Below, piece after piece: positions 8,000-18,145 of a stretch of DNA of 64,000 nucleotides. Positions within the stretch are counted from its first letter, which is position 1. Every line of letters starts with the position of its first letter. Origin of the DNA: Streptomyces diacarni (GTDB lineage Bacteria > Actinomycetota > Actinomycetes > Streptomycetales > Streptomycetaceae); assembly GCF_003323715.1 (NCBI RefSeq), contig NZ_QOIN01000049.1, positions 1 to 64,000 of the forward strand, in the 5' to 3' direction. The notes beneath the pieces are model-generated. The model had not been told where the DNA came from. It searched no databases and was given only the letters and a program-made list of their open reading frames with translations. The translations under genes and the position numbers were made by a program.

Positions 8000-10162
8000 T
8001 CAGCGGCCGCCCAGCAGGCCGCCCAACGCGCCGCGTCCGCCGCCGCCGCTGTCGCCGCCGGAGGCGGAGGTGCCGCCGCCCGAGCCGGACGACGAGGTGC
8101 CGCCGGAGGGAGAGGACTGGCGGGAGAGGCCGTTGGACGCGCCTCCGCTGCCCGTCGTCGCCTGGGGCTGCTGCGGCTGCTGTTGCTGCTGGGGCGGTGC
8201 GGTGGTGCCTTCCTCGGCGCCCGGGGTCGTCGTGCCCTGCTGGGCGCCCTGGGACGTTCCCTGGGTCCTGCCCTGGCTCGGGGTGGACTCCGGGCCGCTG
8301 GTGGCCCGGCCTTCGCCCGGCCGGGACCCGTCTTCGGAGGGGTCGCGGTCCTTGCGGCGGGTGTCCGCGTCCCCGTGCCGGCCGTCCGCGCCGCCGTCCG
8401 GTCCCTGCGTGGCCTGGCCCGGGCCGGCGCCTTCGCCCGGGGTCCGCGGCATCGGCGAGCCGGGCAGCCGGTTGGTGGGCGCCTCGTCGCGGCCCGGGAG
8501 CGTGGTCGTCTGGGAGGAGCGTACGGCGCTGCCCAGCAGCGAGCCGACGAGCAGGGCGAGGCCGACGATCACCGAGGCGACGAGGGTGCCCCGGCGCAGC
8601 ACGCGGCGGCGCAGGTCCCACAGGGAGACGCGGGGGCCGAGCTTGCGCCAGGCCTCGCCGGCGAGCCTGCCGTCGGCGGAGAAGACCGGGGCGCCCGCGA
8701 TGATCAGCGGGCTCCAGGCGGCGAGGTAGATGATGTCGGGCGCCTCGTACGCGGGCACCGAGCTCCAGCTGACCGTCATCAGGAGGGCGGCCGACAGGAG
8801 CGCGCCGAGGCCGGCGGCGACCCGCTGCCACAGGCCGAAGATCGTCAGTACGCCGACGATCACCTGGAGGAATGCCACGGTGAGCCCCGCGCCGACCGGG
8901 TGGGCCAGGGCGAAGTCACGCAGCGGGGAGGCGATCGTCCACGGTTCGAGGGAACGCAGCCAGGTGACCATGGAGCCGCGTTCGCCGCCGTCGAAGTAGA
9001 CGGGGTCGCACAGCTTGCCCATCCCGGCGTAGACGGTGATGAAGCCGAGGAAGACACGCAGCGGGAGGAGGACGACGCCGAGGTTCATGCGGCGCCCGGG
9101 GTAGTAGGCGTGCCGCACGCCGTCGCGGCGCCGTCGTCCTTCGGTGTCCTGACCGCGGTCCTCGGCGGCCTCGTCGTGCGGCCCGGGGTAGCCGATCGTG
9201 GTCAGGGGGCCCGTGTCGGCGCCGTCGTGAGGCCCGTGCGGGCCGGCGGGCGGACCGACGGTGGCGATCCGGCCGGTGTGTCCGGCGGAGCCGCCGTGCC
9301 GGCCCTGCGCGCCGTACGCGTCGTACGTGTCGGAGTCGCCGGATGCGCCGTACTCGCCGTCGAAGGCGCCGCGCGCCGGGCGTACGCCCTTGAGCAGCGG
9401 TTCGCCCTGTGGTGGCAGCGGCGCGCCGCCGCCTGGGACGGTCCTGCCGCTTTCGGACGGCTGGGGGCCGCGGGGCGGGCCGACGACGGTGGCGGGTCCG
9501 CCCGCGCCACCGCGCGGGGGCGCGCCGTCGACGCGGGGGAGCGTCTGCGTGGACGAGGGGTCGGTTTCGGTACCCGCGGGCCCCGCGAAGCCGACGAGAC
9601 CGGCGGTGCGGGCGGCCTGGATCACCTTCGTGGCGCCGGTGTCGTCCGGCTCGGCGCCGCCGCTCCAGACCACGGGCGTGCGGCGGCGCCCCGCCCGTGC
9701 GGCGCCGGGAGACCCGGCGGGTCCCGCGGCGCCGGAGCGGCGGCCACCGGCGGCGACCGGCAGCGGCTCGGTGTCCTCGAACACGGCGCCGTTCCCGGCG
9801 CCGCTTCCCGCACCGGGCGCACCGGCCGCTCCCGCACCGGCCATTCCCGCGCGGGCCGCCGGGGAAGCGGCGCCGACGGGGACAGCGGTGGCGGGCGTGA
9901 GCGACGCGGCGGAGGCCGCGGACGCCAGGGCGGCGCGCGCTGCTACGGAGGAGGAGTACGCGGCCGGCGCCGTCGAGGACGCACCGAGCCGTACGCGGAA
10001 ACTCGCGTGATTGACGACCACCTCTGCGGGGTCGGACGGGACCTTGACCGTGCTCAGCACCGGCTCGTCGTCGAAGAAACCGCGGGGGCTTCCCCCTGGG
10101 CCGTGCCCAGAGCCGCGGCCCGAAGCGCCGGGTGCGCGGGGTGTTCTGGTGTCCACACTCAT
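8000..10162 (-). CDS. DoxX family membrane protein with long disordered arms
   Basis: A 720-residue protein. Residues 1 to about 350 are Gly/Pro/Ala-rich and disordered. The DoxX domain follows (about 355-540; MNLGVVLLPLRVFLGFITVY starts the first helix), with four hydrophobic helices and then one more near 565. The last 150 residues are again low complexity (Gln, Thr, Gly, Ser). Most DoxX proteins are only 130-250 residues, so this one carries unusually large arms on both sides. DoxX proteins are membrane proteins linked to redox or thiol homeostasis; the role here is unknown. The start is ATG 10162 with no obvious ribosome site. Confidence 0.8.
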   Translation of the reverse strand: MSVDTRTPRAPGASGRGSGHGPGGSPRGFFDDEPVLSTVKVPSDPAEVVVNHASFRVRLGASSTAPAAYSSSVAARAALASAASAASLTPATAVPVGAASPAARAGMAGAGAAGAPGAGSGAGNGAVFEDTEPLPVAAGGRRSGAAGPAGSPGAARAGRRRTPVVWSGGAEPDDTGATKVIQAARTAGLVGFAGPAGTETDPSSTQTLPRVDGAPPRGGAGGPATVVGPPRGPQPSESGRTVPGGGAPLPPQGEPLLKGVRPARGAFDGEYGASGDSDTYDAYGAQGRHGGSAGHTGRIATVGPPAGPHGPHDGADTGPLTTIGYPGPHDEAAEDRGQDTEGRRRRDGVRHAYYPGRRMNLGVVLLPLRVFLGFITVYAGMGKLCDPVYFDGGERGSMVTWLRSLEPWTIASPLRDFALAHPVGAGLTVAFLQVIVGVLTIFGLWQRVAAGLGALLSAALLMTVSWSSVPAYEAPDIIYLAAWSPLIIAGAPVFSADGRLAGEAWRKLGPRVSLWDLRRRVLRRGTLVASVIVGLALLVGSLLGSAVRSSQTTTLPGRDEAPTNRLPGSPMPRTPGEGAGPGQATQGPDGGADGRHGDADTRRKDRDPSEDGSRPGEGRATSGPESTPSQGRTQGTSQGAQQGTTTPGAEEGTTAPPQQQQQPQQPQATTGSGGASNGLSRQSSPSGGTSSSGSGGGTSASGGDSGGGGRGALGGLLGGR

Positions 10163-10235
10163 CTAACCGAGTGACGGACGGTTAGGACACTGCCTTGACC
10201 ACGCCGATCTGTCGGAGGCCCGTCAAGTGATCATC

Positions 10236-10257
10236 GGCCCCGGCGGCCGCCGGGGCC
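10236..10257 (-). terminator. Hairpin downstream of rlmB
   Basis: GGCCCCGGCGG directly followed by its complement, a 22-nt perfect palindrome about 50 nt after the rlmB stop. It probably terminates the cysS-rlmB transcripts ahead of the DoxX gene. Confidence 0.55.
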
Positions 10258-10304
10258 CGCGCCCCACGGGTGACGCCCCGCGCCGGTGACGCCGCGCGCC
10301 CGGA

Positions 10305-11231
10305 TCAGGCGCGCCGCCGTGCCGCCTCGTAGAGGACGACGCCCGCCGCGACACCCGCGTTCAGCGACTCGGCGCCGCCCGGCATCGGGATGCGCACGCG
10401 CAGGTCGCACGTCTCCCCCACCAGCCGGGACAGGCCCTTGCCCTCGCTGCCGACGACGACCACGAGCGGACCGTCGAGCGCGGCGACGTCCCCCAGTTCG
10501 ACGTCACCGTCCGCGGCAAGACCGATCACCGTCACACCCGCCTTCTGGTACGACTCCAGCGCACGGGTGAGGTTGGTGGCGCGCGCGACCGGCGTACGCG
10601 CCGCGGTACCGGCCGACGTCTTCCACGCCCCCGCCGTCATTCCGGCCGCACGGCGCTCGGGAACGACCACGCCGTGCCCGCCGAACGCGGACGCGGAGCG
10701 GACGACGGCGCCCAGGTTGCGCGGGTCGGTCACCCCGTCGAGCGCGACGATCAGCGGGTCCTCGCCGCGGTCGAACGCGGCGGCCGCCAGGTCCTCGGGG
10801 TGCGCGTACTCGTACGGCGGCACCTGGAGGACCAGGCCCTGGTGGTTGAGGCCGTTCGTCATCCGGTCCAGCTCCGGCCTGGGGGCCTCGACCAGCCGGA
10901 TGCCGCCCCGGTCACCGGCGACGCGGACCGCCTCGCGGACCCGTTCGTCGTTGTCGATGAACTGCTGGACGTACAGGGCGTTCGCCGGGACGCCCTCGCT
11001 GAGGGCCTCCACCACCGAGTTGCGGCCCACGACCAGTTCGGAGGTGCCCTTGCCGCCTCGGGGACCGCCGCGCTGCGGACGGCCCTGGGCGCGGCGCGCC
11101 TTCGCCTGCGCGGCGCGCTGCTTGGCGTGGCCCTTGCGCATCTCGGCGGGCGGCGTCGGGCCCTTGCCCTCCAGGCCTCGGCGGCGCTGTCCTCCGCTGC
11201 CGACCTGCGGGCCCTTCTTCTTCCCGGGCAT
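10305..11231 (-). CDS. rlmB: 23S rRNA (guanosine-2'-O)-methyltransferase RlmB
   Basis: A 308-residue SpoU/TrmH-family methyltransferase. Residues 1-62 are a basic, Gly/Arg-rich extension (MPGKKKGPQVGSGGQRRRG). SELVVGRNSVVEALSEG begins the substrate-binding domain. The catalytic knot domain has ALDGVTDPRNLGAVVRSASA, VVVVGSEGKGLSRLV and IPMPGGAESLNAGVAAGVVL, the three motifs of the family. It methylates the ribose of G2251 in 23S rRNA (E. coli numbering). It lies just downstream of cysS on the same strand, the usual Streptomyces order. Confidence 0.92.
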   Translation of the reverse strand: MPGKKKGPQVGSGGQRRRGLEGKGPTPPAEMRKGHAKQRAAQAKARRAQGRPQRGGPRGGKGTSELVVGRNSVVEALSEGVPANALYVQQFIDNDERVREAVRVAGDRGGIRLVEAPRPELDRMTNGLNHQGLVLQVPPYEYAHPEDLAAAAFDRGEDPLIVALDGVTDPRNLGAVVRSASAFGGHGVVVPERRAAGMTAGAWKTSAGTAARTPVARATNLTRALESYQKAGVTVIGLAADGDVELGDVAALDGPLVVVVGSEGKGLSRLVGETCDLRVRIPMPGGAESLNAGVAAGVVLYEAARRRA

Positions 11232-11485
11232 GGGTACCTACCTTGCTCACGTTGGCTCACGTTGACGGTGCGGACCGCGGCCACGAGGCGGCGCGCGGTG
11301 CGGAGCGCGCCGCGGGTTCGCGGGCGCGGAAGTGGTTGGGTTCGGATGTACGTACGGCCTGTCAACGGTACCGGTACTCGGGCCCGGGCCGCCCCGCCTC
11401 ATGCGCGTTCCCGGTGCGCGGAGGCCGCTCCGGCGGGCCCCTGCCACCCGGGGCCGCTCCCGCCGGGCCCGCCGCCGCGGGTCCC

Positions 11486-12882
<1,397 letters not shown>

Positions 12883-12886
<4 letters not shown>

Positions 12887-13335
12887 GGGGTCAAGGGTAG
12901 TAGCCCGCCGCGGGCCCCCGTGCCCCTGGCGGGGAGGCGCCCGCCGACCGGCCCCTTCGCCCCCTCAGCCGGCGGCGCCGCGTACCCCAGCCACAGGAAC
13001 CCGGCAATGCGCAGGACGCACCCGGCCGGCACCACGGGGCGCGGCCCGTACCGGTTGGTGAGCGCGCCCCCGACGACGAACAGCCCCTGCCGGCTGAACG
13101 TCCGCAGCCCCAGCACGAGGCCGACCAGCCGGCCCCCCATGCCCAGCGCCCCGCCCAGGTGCTCGGCCAGGTAGGGCAGGACGGCGAAGAACCCGATGTC
13201 GAACGCCAACTGCGTGGCGGCGGGCAGCCGCACGAAGGGCGGCAGGGCGCGTATGTCGGCCAGCGAGCCCAGGGAGGTGCGGGGGCGGCCCGCGCCGCGC
13301 CGCACGGACCGGGTTCGGCGGCGCACCCGCGTCAC
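12883..13335 (-). pseudogene. Truncated MFS transporter (N-terminal third only)
   Basis: A 150-residue reading frame with GTG 13335 overlapping the permease stop (GTGA). The sequence from SLADIRALPPFVRLPAATQL to LWLGYAAPPAEG corresponds to the first three or so membrane helices of a major facilitator, including GGALTNRYGPRPVV like the conserved loop between helices 2 and 3. MFS proteins normally have about 400 residues and 12 helices. Here the frame degenerates and stops 1 bp inside cysS. It is probably the broken last gene of the transporter operon, left by the event that joined this block to cysS. Confidence 0.65.
12894..12899 (-). promoter_or_regulatory. -10 element for cysS
   Basis: On the minus strand TACCCT ends 7 nt before GTG 12886 and no ribosome site is present, predicting a leaderless cysS transcript. 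The element lies inside the 3' end of the truncated MFS reading frame. Confidence 0.5.
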
Positions 13336-15275
13336 GAGACCTCATCAGCCCCGTCCGCCCCCTGGCACTTCCCTTTCTCACCTGCCGTGCAGGTCGGCTT
13401 CCCACGCGCCGTGGAGGTCAGCGTCCCTGCCGCCACGGCCAGCACGCCGACCACGGCGAGGCCCGCGGCGGGCGCGAGGACCGCCCACGGGGCGCGCTCG
13501 GCGTACGGCATGTTCTCCGAGAGCATGCGGCCCCACTCGGGGGCGGGCGGCTCCGCGCCGAGACCCAGGAAGCCGAGGGAGGCGAGGGCGAGGGCCAGCG
13601 CGGGGACACGGAGGAGCGCGTGCCGCACGACGGGGGGCAGCACGCCTGGCAGTACGTGGCGGCGCAGCAGGTGCCACCGTCCCGCGCCGAGCGCGACAGC
13701 GCCCTCGACGTGGGCGGCGGCGCGCTCCTGCTCGTACAGCGCGGCGGTGTGGGCGGCCAGCGGCGCCCAGGCGACGACGGCGACGGCAGCGGCCGCACCG
13801 ACGGCGCCAGGTCCCGCGATGCCCGCGACGACCAGACCGGCGATGACCGGCGGGAGGGCGTTGACGACCTCCCGCAGGCCCTCCGTCCAGCGGGTCAGCA
13901 CCCCGAGCACCGCCCCGGCGACGAGGGTGACGGCAGCGACCGCCACGGCCGTCAGCGCGGTACGGGCGGCGCCGTGCCCGATCCTGGCCAGGAGGTCGCG
14001 GCCGAGCGCGTCGGTGCCCAACGGGTGCGCCGCGCCGGGGGCGGCGAGCCGGGCGGCCGTGTCGACGTGCAGCGGGTCACGGGTCATCCCGTAGCCGACG
14101 GTGGCCACCAGCAGGGCGGCCAGAACACCGGCCGACCAGGCCAGGGCGCGGGAGGGAGGCAGGTGGGGGCGGCGCAGCGCGGGCAGCGCCCCGGCGTCCA
14201 GCGCGGGGCCGAGCGCGGCCCGCCGCACGCCCCGCACCCCGGCACCGACGGCCAGCCCCAGCGCGAGGAGCAGCAGGACGCAGGCCTGGAGGACGGGCAG
14301 ATCCTGGGCGAGGGCGGCCTTGAGCGCCGTCCCGCCGAGCCCCGGGATGGCGAAGAGGGTCTCGACGGCGACGGCGCCCCCGGTGAGACCGACGACGACG
14401 AACCCGAACTGCGGCAGCAGCGGCGGCAGTACGCGGCGCAGCGCGTGCCGGGCGAGGCGCACGGGCGGAACGCCGTAGGCGACGTTCGTGCGGACCCACT
14501 CCTCGGCGAAGGCGGCGGGCAGCGCGTCGTCGAGCAGCCGTCCCAGCAGGGCGCCCGCCGGGATGCCCATGGCGAGCGCGGGCAGCACGGCGGTGGCCAC
14601 AGGGTCGTCACCGCCCCAGCCCAGGGGCGGGAACCAGCCGAGCCGCACCGCGAAGAGCGTCGCGAGGACGGCGGCGAGCAGGAACTCGGGCAGTGCGGCC
14701 AGCACCGCGCCGAGCGCCCCGGCGCGTGCGGTGGGGCGCCTGCGGCCGGTTCCGCGCGCCCCCGCCGCCAGGGTGCGGAAGCCGAGCGCCGTCGCCAGCA
14801 GCACGGCGACGGCGAGGGAGACGCCCATGAGCGTCAGGGAGACACCGAGCGCCGCGAGCACATCGGGGCCCACCGGCTGCCCCGACACCCAGGAGGTGCC
14901 GAAATCCCCCTGCGCCACCCCCGCGGCCCAGTCGCCGAGCAGCCGCAGCGGCCCCGCGTCCAGTCCCGTCTCCGCGCGGATGGCGGCCAGCGCGTCGGGC
15001 GTCGGCGCGCGGTCGGCGTAGCGCGCGTGCAGGATCGTGCGGGCCGGATCGGTGCGCGTCAGCCAGGGCAGCAGCCCGATGACGAGGAGGACCCCGAGCG
15101 CGGCGAGGATCCGCCCCGCCCAGACCTGCAGTCCCCGTACGGGCCGGGCGGACAGCCACCGCCCCGCCGGAGCCCGCCGACCGCGCGCGACCCCGGAGGA
15201 CGTACGGCCATTCCCACGAACGGCCGTCCCCGTGCTGCCCTCGGCCACCGGGGGGTTCGTTCCCACGCGTCCCAC
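13332..15275 (-). CDS. Fused two-domain ABC permease, oligopeptide/nickel type (DppB-DppC fusion)
   Basis: About 647 residues from GTG 15275; the exact start is uncertain because the frame is open upstream and overlaps the receptor gene. The first half is a DppB/NikB-type permease: an N-terminal helix, then DPARTILHARYADRAPTPDA and an EAA-like loop (EEWVRTNVAYGVPPVRLARH). The second half is a DppC/NikC-type permease (HPLGTDALGRDLLARIGHG; EAA-like HVEGAVALGAGRWHLLRRHV). These are normally separate proteins. The gene follows its receptor directly, but no ATPase gene is present in the block, so the importer is incomplete here unless it borrows ATPases. Confidence 0.8.
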   Translation of the reverse strand: MGRVGTNPPVAEGSTGTAVRGNGRTSSGVARGRRAPAGRWLSARPVRGLQVWAGRILAALGVLLVIGLLPWLTRTDPARTILHARYADRAPTPDALAAIRAETGLDAGPLRLLGDWAAGVAQGDFGTSWVSGQPVGPDVLAALGVSLTLMGVSLAVAVLLATALGFRTLAAGARGTGRRRPTARAGALGAVLAALPEFLLAAVLATLFAVRLGWFPPLGWGGDDPVATAVLPALAMGIPAGALLGRLLDDALPAAFAEEWVRTNVAYGVPPVRLARHALRRVLPPLLPQFGFVVVGLTGGAVAVETLFAIPGLGGTALKAALAQDLPVLQACVLLLLALGLAVGAGVRGVRRAALGPALDAGALPALRRPHLPPSRALAWSAGVLAALLVATVGYGMTRDPLHVDTAARLAAPGAAHPLGTDALGRDLLARIGHGAARTALTAVAVAAVTLVAGAVLGVLTRWTEGLREVVNALPPVIAGLVVAGIAGPGAVGAAAAVAVVAWAPLAAHTAALYEQERAAAHVEGAVALGAGRWHLLRRHVLPGVLPPVVRHALLRVPALALALASLGFLGLGAEPPAPEWGRMLSENMPYAERAPWAVLAPAAGLAVVGVLAVAAGTLTSTARGKPTCTAGEKGKCQGADGADEVS

Positions 15276-15282
15276 GCGAAGC

Positions 15283-16950
15283 TCACCCGCGACGGGTGTC
15301 GGCGGTGACCAACGTGCGCTCCATCGGATCGAGGGAGACCCCCTCGACATCGTCCGCGACACCCTGGATGAAACGCTCGTGCAGCAGCGGCACCACGGCA
15401 TCCGTCCGCAGGATCTTCGCCTCGGCCGCCATCTCCGCACGCTGCCGGGCTGCCGTGTCCTCGGTGCCCGCCGCCTTGTCGACGGCCTCGTCGACGTCCT
15501 CGTCGCACAGCTGCGACATGTTGAACGAACCCTTGCAGGTGAAGTCGGACTCCATGTACGAGACCGGGTCACCGGTATCGAGCAGCGTGTTGCGGGCCTG
15601 CACGAAGACGTCGTACTTGCCCGCGAGCGCGTCCGCCTCCATCCGCGCGTAGTCGCGCACCACCTGCTCGACCTCGAACCCCGCCTTCTCGAACTGCTGC
15701 TGGAGCGCGGTGACGACCTCCGGCAGCTCGGGGCGATTGGTGTAGGTGGCGAGCGTGATCTTCGGCGCCTTCTTCACCTGCGCCCTGGAAGCGGCCTCCG
15801 CCCGGCCCTCGACCGGCACCCGCTTGTCCCCCGCCCACTTCACACCAGGCCCCAGCAGCCCCTCGGGCTCGTCCGCGTACCCCTCGTAGACGCTCTTGAT
15901 CAGGGCCTTGCTGTCGATGGCGGCACGGGCGGCGGCGCGCAGCCGCGCATCCCGGAGAGGGCCGCTCCCCGTGTTCATGTACAGGCTGTTGGTGCGCGCG
16001 GTGGGCACCTCGTGCACCTGGCTCTTCTCCAGCACCGACGCCTGCGAGACCGGCACGTACTCGGCGATGTCGGTGCTGCCCGCCCGCAGCGCGTTGGCAC
16101 GCGTCGTCCCGTTCGCCGTGAACGTCACGTCCACACCGGACGCCTGCGCCTCGCCACCCCAGTAGCCGTCGTAACGGTCCAGCTTCGCGCGGACCGTTCC
16201 CTCGACCTTCGTCAGGGTGAACGGGCCCGTCGCATGCCCGGCGACCGTCACCTTGTCGCCCTTGCCGTACGCCTGCGGCGACAGCACCGCCAGGGAAGGG
16301 TTGGCCAGCCGCTGGGGCAGCAGCGCGTCCGGCTCGCTGCTGGTCACGGCCACCGTGTCCGCGTCCTTCGCCCGCACGGACAGCTTCCCCGCGTCACTGA
16401 GCACGCGCGGCTGCGGGGAGGCCTTCGTGGCCGCCGTCAGAGAGCGGGCCACCGCCTCGGCGGTCACCTTCTTCCCGTCCTGGAACCTGGCCCTCCGCAG
16501 CTGGAACGTCCACGTGCGGTCCCCCTGCGAGGACGTCCACGACGTCGCCAGCGCGGGCTTCGCCTCACCCGAGGAGTCCAGCCTGGTCAGCCCCTCGATG
16601 ACCGACAGCCTGCTGAGAGTGACCGCGTCGTCCCCGTACGGGGACATCGCCTGGGCCGGCGGGAACGCCATCGAGACCCGCAGCCGGTCACCGGACGAGC
16701 CGCCGTTTCCGCCACCGCAGGCCGTGAGCGTCAGCGCGCCGACGACGGTGAGGAGCACGGCGGTCGGCGGCGCCACCGCGGCGGAGCGGGGGCGCGCCTC
16801 GGAAGCGCGGGTGCGCGCCTCGGGAACGCGGGGGCGCGCCTCGGAAGCGCGGGTGCGCGCCTCGGAAGCGCGGGTGCGCGCCTCGGAAGCGCGGGAATTC
16901 GGCCTGGCGGCGCGGCGGGGCGGCCTGGCGGCGCGGCGTATGTGGGGCAT
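15283..16950 (-). CDS. Lipoprotein substrate-binding protein, family 5 (peptide/nickel/metallophore type)
   Basis: A 555-residue SBP_bac_5 receptor. Residues 1-57 are an unusual Arg/Ala/Glu-rich extension made of near-identical heptads (ASEARTR). The signal region and lipobox LTLTAC give Cys 78 as the lipid anchor. The mature part has family features such as YGDDAVTLSRLSVIEGLTRL and DGKKVTAEAVARSL. Family 5 receptors deliver peptides, nickel or metal-metallophore complexes. TAGAGT ends 7 nt before ATG 16950, so the mRNA is probably leaderless. A Zur-like palindrome in the promoter suggests zinc-linked uptake. The substrate is inferred, not shown. Confidence 0.8.
   Translation of the reverse strand: MPHIRRAARPPRRAARPNSRASEARTRASEARTRASEARPRVPEARTRASEARPRSAAVAPPTAVLLTVVGALTLTACGGGNGGSSGDRLRVSMAFPPAQAMSPYGDDAVTLSRLSVIEGLTRLDSSGEAKPALATSWTSSQGDRTWTFQLRRARFQDGKKVTAEAVARSLTAATKASPQPRVLSDAGKLSVRAKDADTVAVTSSEPDALLPQRLANPSLAVLSPQAYGKGDKVTVAGHATGPFTLTKVEGTVRAKLDRYDGYWGGEAQASGVDVTFTANGTTRANALRAGSTDIAEYVPVSQASVLEKSQVHEVPTARTNSLYMNTGSGPLRDARLRAAARAAIDSKALIKSVYEGYADEPEGLLGPGVKWAGDKRVPVEGRAEAASRAQVKKAPKITLATYTNRPELPEVVTALQQQFEKAGFEVEQVVRDYARMEADALAGKYDVFVQARNTLLDTGDPVSYMESDFTCKGSFNMSQLCDEDVDEAVDKAAGTEDTAARQRAEMAAEAKILRTDAVVPLLHERFIQGVADDVEGVSLDPMERTLVTADTRRG
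16790..16905. repeat. 21-bp tandem repeats in the receptor N-terminal coding region
   Basis: About five copies of a 21-bp unit (gcgcgcctcggaagcgcggg plus one base) encode the repeated heptad ASEARTR. One copy is variant (PRVPEAR). All copies keep the reading frame. Confidence 0.85.
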
Positions 16951-16965
16951 GGGTCGGACTCTACC

Positions 16966-16980
16966 TGAAAGCGATTTTCA
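16966..16980. promoter_or_regulatory. Putative Zur operator in the receptor promoter
   Basis: TGAAAGCGATTTTCA is a palindrome with TGAAA/TTTCA arms that fits the Streptomyces Zur consensus as I recall it (TGAAAATGATTTTCA), with 2 mismatches in the centre. It lies just upstream of the -10 TAGAGT (16958-16963), where a bound repressor would block RNA polymerase. It also overlaps the acetyltransferase stop codon. Confidence 0.55.
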
Positions 16981-17571
16981 ACAAGCGGTGGCGGTCAGCG
17001 AGACACCCGCGGGCTCCCCCGCAGGCTCCCCCACCGAAGGCGCCGGGACCGGCAACGCGAAGTGGACGATGCCCTGCCCGCCACCCGGCAACTCCCGCTC
17101 GTCGCACACGACCGTCGCCAACGACCGCCAGAACGGCTCGGCCCCCGGCACCGCCGGATCCGTGTGCAGATAGACCGCCTCGTACCCGCCCGCCCCCGCG
17201 ACGAACGCCGACAGCTCGCGCACCATCGCCCGGGCGATCCCGAGACGGCGGTGCGTCGGACGCACATAGATCCTGCACAACTGCGCGGTGCTCCGCGACG
17301 GGAAACGCTCCGCCACCCACGGCGGATTCGGCGGCGCCTGCGGGCCCTGGTCACGGACCGCGCCCGTGCCCACGACCTCGCCGTCGGCCTCGTCGACCGC
17401 GACGAGCAGCGTGCGGCGACGCGGACGCAGATACGTTCCCTCAATGTCGATGATGTCCCGGTGCCAGCGCGGCACGTACCCCGACCGCAGATCGCCGTAG
17501 ACGGTGTCCAGCATGACGCTGCGCGCGGCGTCGACATCCGCTGAGGCGGCGGTACGCAATACGTAAGACAT
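16978..17571 (-). CDS. GNAT family N-acetyltransferase
   Basis: A 197-residue single-domain GNAT. The acetyl-CoA loop is visible as IYVRPTHRRLGIARAMVREL (about residues 113-132), followed by the beta-strand/helix with YEAVYLHTDPAVPGAEPFWRS. GNATs move an acetyl group from acetyl-CoA to an amine; the substrate is not deducible. The gene starts at ATG 17571 and ends 28 bp before the receptor gene on the same strand, so read-through is possible, although the receptor has its own promoter. An inverted repeat TGCGA-N5-TCGCA lies upstream at 17585-17599 and could be an operator. Confidence 0.75.
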   Translation of the reverse strand: MSYVLRTAASADVDAARSVMLDTVYGDLRSGYVPRWHRDIIDIEGTYLRPRRRTLLVAVDEADGEVVGTGAVRDQGPQAPPNPPWVAERFPSRSTAQLCRIYVRPTHRRLGIARAMVRELSAFVAGAGGYEAVYLHTDPAVPGAEPFWRSLATVVCDERELPGGGQGIVHFALPVPAPSVGEPAGEPAGVSLTATAC

Positions 17572-18145
17572 CACCACAACTGTAACTGCGACCGTTTCGC
17601 AACAACGCACCCACCGCAACGGGGGTCGCCGGGCACGCCCGGCGACCGATGACGGCGGCGGCGACCGTGCGGTCGGCGGCGGCGGCCGGTGGCTTGTGAC
17701 GGCCGGCGGCAGCCCGCGACCCGAGGCCCGTGGCGGCACCCCCCGGCCGGTGGCGGCTGACGGTTGTGACCGGTAGCGGGTGGCCCGTGGCGGCCACCCA
17801 CGGCCGACGGCCCGTGGCCGTAGTGGCGGCCGAGTGGGCCGTGGCCGGTGGTTGCCGGTTCGGGCCGCCGTGGAGGTCCGCCGGGCCCCCTTCCCGCCGC
17901 AACGGTGCGCACCCCCACACGACCCGGCCGCCCACAACCGCGCCACCGCACCATCCCGGCACTCCGCCACCGCGGCGACGGAAAGAAGCATGTCCCCGTT
18001 GTCTTTTCGCGGTCCTGCGATGGGGCGGCCGGCCTCCGGGCCCGGCGTGACTTCTGCCCCCCCCTGTCGAGGGTTCCGGACGGGGCCGGGGCGGCGCCGG
18101 GGGGGGCGCCGTTGATCAGCACGTTCCAGGTGGGGCCCGTGTCGC
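17572..18145. other. Gene-free, low-complexity GC-rich gap
   Basis: About 570 bp between the acetyltransferase start and the AfsR-like gene end. It holds an 11-bp hairpin at 17624-17647 (GGTCGCCGGGC) and many degenerate GGCGGC/CCGGTGGC repeats. I see no credible coding frame. It may contain the terminator of the regulator gene and the acetyltransferase promoter. Confidence 0.5.

Noticed and set aside
8183..10174. Long + strand reading frame opposite the DoxX gene
   Set aside because: High GC removes stop codons from opposite frames; the minus-strand frame has recognisable DoxX helices and this one has none.
16790..16905. Regular repeats that could suggest a CRISPR array
   Set aside because: Units are contiguous without unique spacers and keep a reading frame; they are coding tandem repeats.
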